NCBI GenBank assembly: GCA_035649895.1
Contig: DASRIS010000180.1
Location: forward strand, 1 to 16,300
DNA from: DASSUC01 sp035649895
Lineage (GTDB): Bacteria > Actinomycetota > Actinomycetes > Mycobacteriales > Micromonosporaceae
Length of the DNA stretch: 16,300 nucleotides
Direction: 5' to 3'
The stretch's first letter is position 1. The number at the start of each line of letters is the position of its first letter. This document shows positions 6,824 to 13,380 of this stretch, piece by piece. The notes beneath the pieces are model-generated. The model ran no database searches. It had not been told where the DNA came from and was given only the letters and a program-made list of their open reading frames with translations. The translations under genes were made by a program, and so were the position numbers.

Positions 6824-7862
6824 GCCGGGGCTGGGTCCGGCGGTCCCGGCGCGGGGCCGGGCAGCAGTGGGTGGGGCAGGTGTCCCAGACCTCGGTCGCG
6901 CCCAGCCGGTCCCGGGGTCCGGAGCCGGTCAGCCGCTCGACCACCAGCCGCCGGACCATCGCTACGAACCGAGGGTCGGTCGCTGCCGTGGCCGCCCGGA
7001 CGAAGTCCAGGCCGAGCCGCTTGGCGGTGGCCGCTGCCTCGGTGTCCAGGTCCCAGACGACCTCGAGATGATCGGAGATGAAGCCGATCGGGCTGACCAC
7101 GACACCGGTCACACCGGCGTCGGCGAGCGCGGCGAGATGGTCGTTGACGTCCGGCTCCAGCCAGGGCACTGAAGGCGGCCCGGAGCGGCTCTGCCACACC
7201 AGGTCCCAGCCGAGGTCAGGCGCTGCGCCGGCGGCTACCAGGGCGGCGGTCTCCCGCAGCTGCGCCTCGTAGCGGCCGCCCTGAGGGCCCGCCGTGGCGG
7301 CCATCGACACCGGGACCGAGTGGGCGGTGAACACCAGCCGGGTGCTCGCCCGCCGCGCCGGGTCCAGCGTGGCCAGCGCGGTCCGGACGGCGTCGACCTG
7401 CGGCCGCACGAACCCGGGGTCGTCGCCGTAGTGCCGGATCTTGTCCACGACCGGAGCCTCCGGCCCGAGCGCCGCCCGGGCCGTGGCGATGTCGTCCAGG
7501 TACTGCCGGCACGACGAGTATGAGCCGTACGGGCTGGTGACGAACGCCAGCGCCCGGCGTACCCCGTCGGCGCTCATGCGCCGCAAGGTGTCCGAGAGCA
7601 GCGGGTGCCAGTTGCGGTTGCCCCAGTAGAGCGGCAGGTCCACGCCGTGCGCCGCGAGCTCGTTGCCGATGCCGCGAAGCAGCCGGCGGCACTGGTCGTT
7701 GATCGGAGAGACGCCGCCGACGCTGAGGTAGTGCTCGGCCACCTCGGCCAGCCGCTCCGGTGGCACCCCGCGACCGCGGGTCACGTTCGCCAGGAACGGC
7801 TGTACGTCCTCAGGGCGCTCCGGTCCGCCGAACGAGACCAGCACAAAGGCGTCGTACCGCAC
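6816..7862 (-). CDS. hemH: Ferrochelatase (coproporphyrin III ferrochelatase type)
   Basis: The 348-residue protein inserts Fe2+ into a porphyrin. In actinobacteria the substrate is generally coproporphyrin III (CpfC, coproporphyrin-dependent haem pathway) rather than protoporphyrin IX; that is family knowledge. Visible hallmarks: LVSFGGPERPEDVQPFL (8-24), VGGVSPINDQ (48-57), the metal-binding FTAHSVP with H181, and SPIGFISDHLEVVWDLD (257-273) with E267. Cys118 and a C-terminal cluster CPTHCC (C329, C333, C334) resemble the [2Fe-2S] ligands reported in actinobacterial ferrochelatases. Start is GTG at 7862, six bases after a TAGGCT box, with no Shine-Dalgarno. It lies downstream of fabG-fabI on the same strand as in mycobacteria (hemZ after inhA), but a strong hairpin and its own -10 suggest separate transcription. 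Confidence 0.95.
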   Translation of the reverse strand: MRYDAFVLVSFGGPERPEDVQPFLANVTRGRGVPPERLAEVAEHYLSVGGVSPINDQCRRLLRGIGNELAAHGVDLPLYWGNRNWHPLLSDTLRRMSADGVRRALAFVTSPYGSYSSCRQYLDDIATARAALGPEAPVVDKIRHYGDDPGFVRPQVDAVRTALATLDPARRASTRLVFTAHSVPVSMAATAGPQGGRYEAQLRETAALVAAGAAPDLGWDLVWQSRSGPPSVPWLEPDVNDHLAALADAGVTGVVVSPIGFISDHLEVVWDLDTEAAATAKRLGLDFVRAATAATDPRFVAMVRRLVVERLTGSGPRDRLGATEVWDTCPTHCCPAPRRDRRTQPRPA

Positions 7863-7868
7863 GCGGCG

Positions 7869-7874
7869 AGCCTA
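7869..7874 (-). promoter_or_regulatory. Candidate -10 box for ferrochelatase, leaderless
   Basis: TAGGCT on the minus strand ends six bases before the GTG at 7862. The same hexamer with the same six-base spacing precedes the gene at 15142. A TTGCGG at 7895-7900 could serve as -35 but the 20-base spacing is long. Confidence 0.5.
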
Positions 7875-7908
7875 TCCGGCGGCGGCCCGTCCAGCCGCAA
7901 GCCGCTCC

Positions 7909-7949
7909 GGCCGCAAGCCCGCTGGAGCTCTGCCAGCGGGCTTGCGGCC
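7909..7949 (-). terminator. 17-bp hairpin terminator after fabI
   Basis: Arms GGCCGCAAGCCCGCTGG (7909-7925) and its exact complement (7933-7949) enclose a seven-base loop, six bases after the fabI stop. A near copy of the left arm, GCCGCAAGCCGCT at 7894-7906, lies beside it and could compete for pairing. It separates fabI from the ferrochelatase promoter. Confidence 0.75.
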
Positions 7950-7955
7950 ACCGGG

Positions 7956-8726
7956 TCACACGCCGAGCGCGTGGAACCCTCCGTCCACGTGCACGATCTC
8001 GCCGGTGGTGGCGGGGAACCAGTCCGACAGCAGGGCGCAGACGGCCCGCCCGGCAGGCTCCGCGTCGGTGAGGTCCCAGCCGAGCGGCGCCCGCTGGGTC
8101 CACGCCTCCTCAAAGCCGGGGAAGCCGGGGATCGACTTGGCGGCCATCGTCCGCAGCGGGCCGGCGGCGACCAGGTTCACCCGGATCCCCTTCGGACCTA
8201 GGTCACGCGCGAGGTAGCGGGAGGTCGACTCGAGGCCGGCCTTTGCCACGCCCATCCAGTCGTACACCGGCCAGGCCTTTGTCGCGTCGAAGGTCAGGCC
8301 CACATAGCCGCCGCCCCGCGGCATCAGCGGCAGGCACGCCATGATCAAGGACTTGAAAGAGTACGTCGACACGTGCAGCGCGGTGGCGACGTCGGGCCAC
8401 TCGGCGTTGAGGAAGTTGCCGCCGAGGCAGTCCGCCGGGGCGAAGGCGACCGAGTGCAGCACCCCGTCCAAGCCGTCGACCTGCTCGCGCACCCTGTCTG
8501 CGAGCGTGGCCAGGTGCTCGGGCTTGGTCACGTCCAGCTCGATCACCTGCCCGACCGGCTTGGGCAGGCGCTTGGCGATGCGCTCCACAAGGGACATCCG
8601 GCCGAAGCCGGTGAGCACCAGCTCGGCCCCTTCCTCCTGAGCAATGCGCGCCGCGGAGAACGCGATCGACTGCTCGGTGAGGATGCCGGCGATGAGCAGC
8701 CGCTTGCCGGCGAGCATTCCTGACAT
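7956..8726 (-). CDS. fabI: Enoyl-[acyl-carrier-protein] reductase (NADH), InhA-type
   Basis: This 256-residue short-chain dehydrogenase-fold enzyme reduces the trans-2-enoyl-ACP double bond in the last step of each type II fatty-acid elongation cycle, in the cytoplasm. The FabI-type nucleotide site is GILTEQSIAFSAARIAQEEG (14-33), aligning with the GIITDSSIAF region of InhA. Catalytic Y155 and K162 have the FabI spacing Y-x6-K (YDWMGVAKAG), and VNLVAAGPLRTMA precedes the substrate loop. The C-terminus CALLSDWFPATTGEI is also InhA-like. Start ATG at 8726 has a strong GAGGAGG five bases upstream; an in-frame ATG at 8753 has no ribosome-binding site. fabG lies 69 bases upstream on the same strand, the mabA-inhA arrangement, so co-transcription is likely. 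Enzymes of this class are the targets of triclosan and activated isoniazid. Confidence 0.96.
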   Translation of the reverse strand: MSGMLAGKRLLIAGILTEQSIAFSAARIAQEEGAELVLTGFGRMSLVERIAKRLPKPVGQVIELDVTKPEHLATLADRVREQVDGLDGVLHSVAFAPADCLGGNFLNAEWPDVATALHVSTYSFKSLIMACLPLMPRGGGYVGLTFDATKAWPVYDWMGVAKAGLESTSRYLARDLGPKGIRVNLVAAGPLRTMAAKSIPGFPGFEEAWTQRAPLGWDLTDAEPAGRAVCALLSDWFPATTGEIVHVDGGFHALGV

Positions 8727-8769
8727 CACGTCCTCCTCGGACCGTATCTTCATAGTTCGTACCCCGATG

Positions 8770-8783
8770 CCCGCGTACGCGGG
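8770..8783. repeat. Perfect 14-bp palindrome between fabG and fabI
   Basis: CCCGCGTACGCGGG is self-complementary and sits in the 69-base gap between the fabG stop and fabI start. It may be an operator or a weak RNA hairpin. The sequence alone does not decide. Confidence 0.45.
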
Positions 8784-8795
8784 GTGGCCGCTTGT

Positions 8796-9500
8796 TCAGT
8801 GGCCCATGCCCAGGCCGCCGTCGACCGGGATGACGGCGCCGGACACGTAGCCGGCGCTGTCGCTGGCCAGCCAGGTGACCGCACCGGCGACCTCGTCCGG
8901 AGCGGCGAACCGGCCGGCCGGGATCGACTTGAGGTACTCCGCCTTGCGACCCTCCGGCAGGCTGGCCGTCATGTCCGTCTCGACGTACCCCGGGGCGACC
9001 ACGTTTGCGGTGATGTTACGGCTGCCGAGCTCGCGGGTGACCGACCGGGCCAGCCCCACCAGGCCCGCCTTGCTGGCGGCGTAGTTGGCCTGGCCAGGGG
9101 CGCCGGAGAAGGCTACGACCGAGGAGATGAAGATCATGCGGCCCCACCGGGCGCGCAGCATCCTCGGCGAGGCCCGCTTGGCGCAGCGCCACGCTCCGGT
9201 CAGGTTCGTGTCGAGGACCCGGGCGAACTGCTCCTCCGACATGCGCAGCAGCAGCGTGTCGTCGGTGATGCCGGCGTTGGCCACGAGCACCTCGACCGGG
9301 CCCAGCTCAGCCTCGACGGCGGCGAAGGCCGCGTCCACCGCGGCCGGGTCGGTGATGTCACAGGCGACCCCGAACAGCCCCTCGGCAACGGGTGAGCCGC
9401 GGTGCGTCACCGCGACCCGGTCCCCCTGCTTGGCGAACGCCTGCGCGATCGCCAGCCCAATCCCCCGGTTACCACCCGTCACCAACACCGTACGGGCCAT
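8796..9500 (-). CDS. fabG: 3-oxoacyl-[acyl-carrier-protein] reductase (MabA/FabG1-type)
   Basis: The 234-residue enzyme reduces 3-oxoacyl-ACP to 3-hydroxyacyl-ACP with NADPH, the first reductive step in fatty-acid elongation. Classical SDR motifs are in place: TGGNRGIG (8-15), NAG (75-77), N99, a catalytic serine in ISSVV (126-127), and YAASK (Y140, K144). It resembles mycobacterial MabA specifically: VTHRGS followed by EGLFGVACDIT, and a C-terminus ending VIPVDGGLGMGH. Start ATG at 9500 carries GAGGAGG eight bases upstream; an in-frame ATG further upstream at 9527 is less likely. It heads the fabG-fabI pair, and the minus-strand TAGTCT box about 55 bases upstream is a candidate promoter. Confidence 0.95.
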   Translation of the reverse strand: MARTVLVTGGNRGIGLAIAQAFAKQGDRVAVTHRGSPVAEGLFGVACDITDPAAVDAAFAAVEAELGPVEVLVANAGITDDTLLLRMSEEQFARVLDTNLTGAWRCAKRASPRMLRARWGRMIFISSVVAFSGAPGQANYAASKAGLVGLARSVTRELGSRNITANVVAPGYVETDMTASLPEGRKAEYLKSIPAGRFAAPDEVAGAVTWLASDSAGYVSGAVIPVDGGLGMGH

Positions 9501-9556
9501 CGCGCCCGCCTCCTCTGCCGTCTTCACGCCGTCTGCACCTAGGACAGTGCGGGAAG

Positions 9557-9562
9557 AGACTA
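9557..9562 (-). promoter_or_regulatory. Candidate -10 box for fabG-fabI
   Basis: TAGTCT on the minus strand lies 56 bases before the fabG ATG, giving a leader of about 50 bases with the Shine-Dalgarno. No convincing -35 was found, so this is tentative. Confidence 0.35.
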
Positions 9563-9616
9563 GCGCCCCCGCAGATCAGCCGAGCGGCCGATGCAGTAGC
9601 AGGGCGGGTGGGGGTG

Positions 9617-9622
9617 TACGCT
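9617..9622 (+). promoter_or_regulatory. Candidate -10 box upstream of the leader ORF and RNA fold
   Basis: TACGCT fits the TANNNT pattern seen at other starts in this window. It would place a transcript start near 9629, about 37 bases before the 16-codon leader ORF. No -35 match is evident. Confidence 0.3.
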
Positions 9623-9665
9623 CTGCCCGGTCCTGGCCCCAGCCCGAACACGGGAGGTGATCGCT

Positions 9666-9716
9666 GTGCGAGATAGCGATCCCCCGAGTCGTGGCCGGAC
9701 CAGTCAGCCCCGCTGA
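9666..9716 (+). CDS. Possible 16-residue leader peptide
   Basis: GTG at 9666 opens a 16-codon frame encoding MRDSDPPSRGRTSQPR, ending TGA at 9714-9716. GGGAGG at 9652-9657 lies eight bases upstream. The start codon sits in the loop of a small hairpin (GATCGCT 9659-9665 / AGCGATC 9675-9681). The codons run through the 5' strand of the next stem (9686-9698) and into the following hairpin, so a translating ribosome would change the RNA fold. Four of sixteen residues are arginine and three are proline. This layout resembles attenuator leader peptides, but a short frame can arise by chance. I recognise no known leader family. Confidence 0.35.
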   Translation: MRDSDPPSRGRTSQPR

Positions 9717-9779
9717 CATCCTCCACCTCGCTGCCGCCCACCGCACCGCGCGGTGGCGCAGCGTGCCTGGCCACGGCTC
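9686..9779 (+). promoter_or_regulatory. Candidate structured leader RNA: three-way junction
   Basis: Three nested stems can be read directly. P1 pairs 9686-9696 with 9769-9779 (11 pairs, one G-U) and can extend by G-U and G-C at 9697-9698. P2 is GTCAGC (9703-9708), CCC loop, GCTGAC (9712-9717). P3 pairs 9729-9734 with 9758-9763 (CGCTGC/GCAGCG), then a small internal loop, then 9738-9744 with 9750-9756 (CCACCGC/GCGGTGG). It sits upstream of a small membrane-protein gene and a Ser/Thr kinase gene. I cannot match it to a riboswitch, 4.5S, tmRNA or RNase P consensus I know. Strand is inferred from the leader ORF and downstream genes. Confidence 0.5.
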
Positions 9780-9805
9780 TTCCCCGGCGTACGTGTCCTA
9801 GACCC

Positions 9806-9939
9806 GTCCCCACCATGGAGCCGTCGATGAGCCGCTTTGCCGCGCCCTTCGGGTTCACCCTGGCCGCCGCCTGGGTGGTCGTCGTCTTCGTCCTCATCAG
9901 CGCCGCACCCACCCCCTGAGCTGTCCCCACCCTGGAGCC
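9806..9939 (+). repeat. Direct repeat flanking the small membrane-protein gene
   Basis: GTCCCCACCATGGAGCC (9806-9822) and GTCCCCACCCTGGAGCC (9923-9939) match at 16 of 17 positions, 117 bases apart. The first copy holds the Shine-Dalgarno of the 9827 gene; the second follows its stop by three bases. Confidence 0.6.
9827..9919 (+). CDS. 30-residue single-helix membrane protein (putative)
   Basis: ATG at 9827 encodes MSRFAAPFGFTLAAAWVVVV and then FVLISAAPTP, ending TGA at 9917-9919. A basic N-terminus is followed by one strongly hydrophobic segment (about 10-25), as expected of a small inner-membrane protein with little on either side. GGAG at 9817-9820 lies six bases upstream. An in-frame ATG at 9815 would add four residues but has no ribosome-binding site. 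The kinase gene starts 92 bases later on the same strand, so the two may be co-transcribed. It could be a small partner or modulator of the membrane-bound kinase; that is a guess from position. I do not recognise a named family. Confidence 0.5.
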   Translation: MSRFAAPFGFTLAAAWVVVVFVLISAAPTP

Positions 9940-10011
9940 TCAGCCGGTTCCAGCCCCGCCGGCCCGCGCGAGTGGCATCCTCGAAGTCGCGACTGGTCCG
10001 GGGGAGGATGT

Positions 10012-11349
10012 GTGGACTACGCCGTACAGGTGCCGGGGTACGAGACCCTGGGCCTGCTCGCCTACGGCGGGCAGGCCACGGTCTACCGTGCCCGGCAGCG
10101 CAGCATGGCCGGGCGCGAGGTGGCGGTCAAGATCTACGACCGCGCCCTGGTGACCGAGCGGGACCGGCGCCGGTTCGAGCGCGAGGTCCGCGCCGCCGCC
10201 TCGCTCTCCGGCCACCGCCACGTCATCCAGGTGTACGACGCGGGCCTGCTCCCCAGCGGGCAGCCGTACCTGGCGATGGAGCTGTGCCACGGCGGCTCGC
10301 TGGCTACCCGGCTGCGGGAGCGCGGCCCGGTCCCGCCCGACGAGGTACGCACGATCGGCATCAAGATCGCCGGAGCCCTCGCCACCGCGCACGCGGCCGG
10401 GGTGCTGCACCGCGACGTCAAGCCGGCCAACGTCCTGCTCACCCGCGACGGGCAGCCGGTGCTCACCGACTTCGGCATCGCCGCACTGCTGCGGCCCGGC
10501 GTGGAGCAGTCGGCCACACTGGGCCTGCTGACGCCCGCGTACGCGCCGCCGGAGATGTTCCACGGCAGCGAGCCGACCGCGGCCGGCGACGTCTACTCCC
10601 TGGGCGCCACCCTGTACGCGCTGCTGGTCGGCCGGCCACCGCGGTGGCCGGCCGGGCGGGAGCCGAGCCTGGCCGAGATGTTCGTCCTCTACGACCACCC
10701 GCTGCCGGAGGTGCCCGGCGCGCCGGCGGGACTGCTCGCGGTGCTGCGCCACGCGATGGTCTCCGACCCGGCGCAGCGGTGCCCGTCAGCCGCCCATCTC
10801 GCGAAGGCCCTCGCCGGGCTCCCCGAGGGCGCCGGCGCACCGCACCCCGACGGCGCGACCAGGCCCGGCGCTCGTCCTGACCACCTACCCGGGCCGCCGG
10901 CCGGCTACCCGCCGGGCGCGCCATCCGGCCAGCCGACCAGGCACCCGCAGGGCCCGCCGGTTAGCAGCCCGCACGGCCCGCCACCCGGCCCGCCGGCCAG
11001 GGCGGTCACTGCGGGCGCCCGGGGGCTGCTCGGCGATGTGGCCCTGGCGCTCGCGCTGGTCACCACCTTGGGCGGGTGGGCGCTCGACGCGCGGGGCTGG
11101 GGCGCCGGGCTGGCCCTTGTCGCCGCGGCGCTCGGCATGCTCGCTCTGGCCGGATGGGGCCGGTTGTGGGCGGCTGTGGCGGCGTACGCGACCACCCTAG
11201 GTGTGGCGTTGTGGGCAGCCGGTGGCGTGGTGTGGTTGCAGGGAGACCAGCCCGTGCTGTGGTGGCAGCCTGTTGCGTGGCTGGTGAGCGCGCTCGTCAT
11301 CGGGTTCGCCGCCGTGCTCGTCTACGACGTCCGGGCCCGGCGCCGGTAG
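10012..11349 (+). CDS. Membrane-anchored Ser/Thr protein kinase (PknB-like catalytic domain)
   Basis: The 445-residue protein has a complete Hanks-type kinase domain (about 10-270): glycine-rich loop GLLAYGGQATVYRA (14-27), VAVK with K40, HRDVKPANVLL with D135 and N140, DFG (153-155), and APPE (178-181). It should be catalytically active. The Gly loop is atypical (AYGGQA instead of GxGxxG). A Pro/Gly-rich linker (about 274-332) leads to a hydrophobic region with about four helices (roughly 338-358, 364-384, 386-406, 420-438) and a short basic tail RARRR. No PASTA or other extracellular sensor domain follows, unlike PknB. The GTG at 10012 is supported by GGGGAGG ending four bases upstream. It lies where mycobacteria carry Rv1482c, between fabG and the VWA gene. 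Substrates are unknown. Confidence 0.92.
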   Translation: MDYAVQVPGYETLGLLAYGGQATVYRARQRSMAGREVAVKIYDRALVTERDRRRFEREVRAAASLSGHRHVIQVYDAGLLPSGQPYLAMELCHGGSLATRLRERGPVPPDEVRTIGIKIAGALATAHAAGVLHRDVKPANVLLTRDGQPVLTDFGIAALLRPGVEQSATLGLLTPAYAPPEMFHGSEPTAAGDVYSLGATLYALLVGRPPRWPAGREPSLAEMFVLYDHPLPEVPGAPAGLLAVLRHAMVSDPAQRCPSAAHLAKALAGLPEGAGAPHPDGATRPGARPDHLPGPPAGYPPGAPSGQPTRHPQGPPVSSPHGPPPGPPARAVTAGARGLLGDVALALALVTTLGGWALDARGWGAGLALVAAALGMLALAGWGRLWAAVAAYATTLGVALWAAGGVVWLQGDQPVLWWQPVAWLVSALVIGFAAVLVYDVRARRR

Positions 11350-11372
11350 GCCGCACACATACGGTGCTCCAG

Positions 11373-11403
11373 GTCGCGGCCTTGACCAGTGCACGACCGC
11401 GAC
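11373..11403. terminator. Weak hairpin between convergent kinase and VWA genes
   Basis: GTCGCGG (11373-11379) and CCGCGAC (11397-11403) can pair, with a 17-base loop. It is the only candidate terminator I see in the 99 bases between the kinase stop (11349) and the VWA stop (11449), and it is weak. Confidence 0.3.
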
Positions 11404-11448
11404 AAACAGAGGACGGTGACCGAAGCACGCCAAGTGCCAGGCTCGCGG

Positions 11449-12399
11449 CTATGGCAGGCGGGAGCCCCAGAGCAGGCTGAGCCCGGCTGCGCAGAGGGCG
11501 AGCAGCAGCCCGGCCCCCGTGTACCAGTGGGTGACCTCCCTCGGCTCCGTCCGGCGCCCGATCGAGCTGCCGATGTCCTCGTACACCTGGCGCAGCTCCG
11601 CCCCGGAGGCCGCCTCGTAGAAGAAGCCGCTGGTGGTCTCGGCGAGCTGGGCGAGGGCGAGCCGGTCCACCGGCACCCGCTGCATCTGCCCGGCGATGGC
11701 CACCACGCCCTCGTCGGTGCCGAAGGCGATCGTCGACACCGGCACGTTCGCCGTGGCAGCGGCGGAGGCGGCCTCCTCGACCGACCGGCCGAACGTGCGG
11801 TACCCGTCGGAGAGCAGCAGGATCCGCGCCGGCGGTGGCCCGGCGGCCCCGTCCGTGGGCACGGTGCGGATGGCGTCCAGGGCGGTGAAGACCGCCTCAC
11901 CGGTGGCGGTCGCCTCAGCCAGCTGAAGACCGTCGATGGCCTGCTGGACCGCTGACCGGTCCTTGGTCGGCGAGACGACCACGTTCGCCGACTTGGCGAA
12001 CGAGACCAGACCCAGGTTGTACGAGGCCGGCAGCTGCGTGACGAACTGTTTCGCCGCCTCCTGCGCGGCCGACAGCCGGCTCGGCTCGACGTCGGTCGCC
12101 TGCATGGAGAGGGAGACGTCGATGGCGAGCACGATGGTGGCCCGCTCCAGCGGCACCTCCGTGTCGACGGACGGGCGCGCCATCGCCGTGGCCAGCGCCA
12201 GCATGCTCAGGACCAGCGCGGCGGCGGACACGTGCCGGCGCCAGCCGAGGCCCTGCGGGGCCAGCGTACGGAGCAGGTCGACGTTGGTGAAGCGCACCGC
12301 GTACCGCCGCTTGTGCCACTGCCGCCAGACGTAGACGGCGGCGACGGCGAGCACCGGCAGCGCGGCGAGCAGCCACCATGGTTGCAGGAAACGGATCAT
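11449..12399 (-). CDS. VWA-domain membrane protein (BatA-like)
   Basis: The 316-residue protein has two N-terminal membrane helices (about 8-25 and 56-74), a von Willebrand A domain on the far side (about 86-285) and a C-terminal helix (about 293-312). The metal-ion-dependent adhesion site is intact: DVSLS (D94-S98) with a later LLLSDG aspartate. The segment TDVEPSRLSAAQEAAKQFV is typical of BatA/MoxR-associated VWA proteins. It is the third gene of the moxR-DUF58-VWA operon; its ATG overlaps the DUF58 TGA by four bases (ATGA), which indicates translational coupling. In related systems the MoxR ATPase acts with a VWA protein as a metal- and complex-assembly chaperone, or in envelope stress; the client here is unknown. 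It matches Rv1481 in mycobacterial order. Confidence 0.92.
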   Translation of the reverse strand: MIRFLQPWWLLAALPVLAVAAVYVWRQWHKRRYAVRFTNVDLLRTLAPQGLGWRRHVSAAALVLSMLALATAMARPSVDTEVPLERATIVLAIDVSLSMQATDVEPSRLSAAQEAAKQFVTQLPASYNLGLVSFAKSANVVVSPTKDRSAVQQAIDGLQLAEATATGEAVFTALDAIRTVPTDGAAGPPPARILLLSDGYRTFGRSVEEAASAAATANVPVSTIAFGTDEGVVAIAGQMQRVPVDRLALAQLAETTSGFFYEAASGAELRQVYEDIGSSIGRRTEPREVTHWYTGAGLLLALCAAGLSLLWGSRLP

Positions 12400-13319
12400 C
12401 GAGTGGTCCCCCGGGTGCGTGCGTGCCGCTGGGCGGCGACAAACCGGACAATGTCCAGCAGCCAGTCAGTGTCGGTACGCAGGCGCAGGTGCGCGGCACC
12501 GGCCCCGCGCAGCGCCTGGGCGATCGCGGCGCGCTGCGCGGAGGCCGCCGCGGCGTACCGGTCGCGCAGCCGCCGGTCCCCGGTGTGCACCTCGTGCACC
12601 GCGCCGGTCTCCGGGTCGACGAGCTCGATGACGCCGACGTCCGGCAGCTCCAGCTCGCGCGGGTCGACGACCTCGATGGCGAGCACGTCGTGGCGTACGG
12701 AGAGCTTGCGTACCGGGCGTTCCCACTGTTCGGGTGGGACCAGGAAGTCGGAGACGACGACCGCCAGGCCCCGCCGCCGGGGCGGCCGGTTCAGCCGGTC
12801 GACCAGGGCGCCGAGGTCCGTCCGGCCCGGCCGGACCGGGGTTGCGGCGATCGCACGCAGCAGCCCCTGCGCGTCCTTGCGGCCAGGGCGGGCGGGCAGC
12901 CGTACGGTGTGCCCGCCGCCGGTGCCGACGACCGCGCCGACCCGGTTGCCGCCCCGTACGGTCAGGTGGGCCACCGCGGCGGCGCCGGCCAGCGCGAGGT
13001 CCCGCTTGAGGTAGCGGGCGGTGCCGAAGTCCAGGCTGGCCGACAGGTCGACGGCGAGCCAGGTCTCCAGCTCCCGGTCGGCGACGGTCTGCCGGACGTG
13101 GGCCACCGTGGTACGCGCGGTGACCGGCCAGTCCATCCGGCGTACGTCGTCGCCCGGCCGGTACTCGCGTGACTCACCGGGCTCGCTGCCGGGGCCGGGC
13201 AGCAGCCCGAGGTAGTCGCCTTGCAGCAGGCCGTCCAGCTTGCGGGTGATGAGCAGCTGCAGCCGGCCGAGCACCAGCTCGGCGCGGGCGGTGTCGAGCG
13301 GGACCGGGCCCGGGTTCAC
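12396..13319 (-). CDS. DUF58 domain protein of the MoxR operon
   Basis: This 307-residue soluble protein carries the DUF58 signature REYRPGDDVRRMDWPVTART in its N-terminal third, followed by LAVDLSASLDFGT, a VWA-like strand and loop with a degenerate MIDAS. Its fold is therefore probably VWA-related. DUF58 genes sit between moxR and VWA genes in many bacteria; the biochemical role is not established. I place the start at GTG 13319 (VNPGPVPLDTARAELVLGRL) because GGGAGG lies four bases upstream and the N-terminal helix of homologues begins there. An in-frame start at 13412 would overlap moxR and adds only arginine- and glycine-rich residues. The stop overlaps the VWA start. Counterpart of Rv1480. 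Confidence 0.92.
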   Translation of the reverse strand: MNPGPVPLDTARAELVLGRLQLLITRKLDGLLQGDYLGLLPGPGSEPGESREYRPGDDVRRMDWPVTARTTVAHVRQTVADRELETWLAVDLSASLDFGTARYLKRDLALAGAAAVAHLTVRGGNRVGAVVGTGGGHTVRLPARPGRKDAQGLLRAIAATPVRPGRTDLGALVDRLNRPPRRRGLAVVVSDFLVPPEQWERPVRKLSVRHDVLAIEVVDPRELELPDVGVIELVDPETGAVHEVHTGDRRLRDRYAAAASAQRAAIAQALRGAGAAHLRLRTDTDWLLDIVRFVAAQRHARTRGTTR

Positions 13320-13380
13320 GCCGCCTCCCGGCGGCCGTCGTGCGCGACCTGACCAAGCGCACCGGCGAGCGGCGGGCGCG

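Noticed and set aside
9680..9780. The fold as tRNA, 4.5S SRP RNA, tmRNA or a known riboswitch
   Set aside because: No anticodon/T-loop pattern, no GGAAG-type SRP tip, and no recognised aptamer core for TPP, cobalamin, SAM, FMN, glycine, c-di-GMP or fluoride. A database search could still overturn this.
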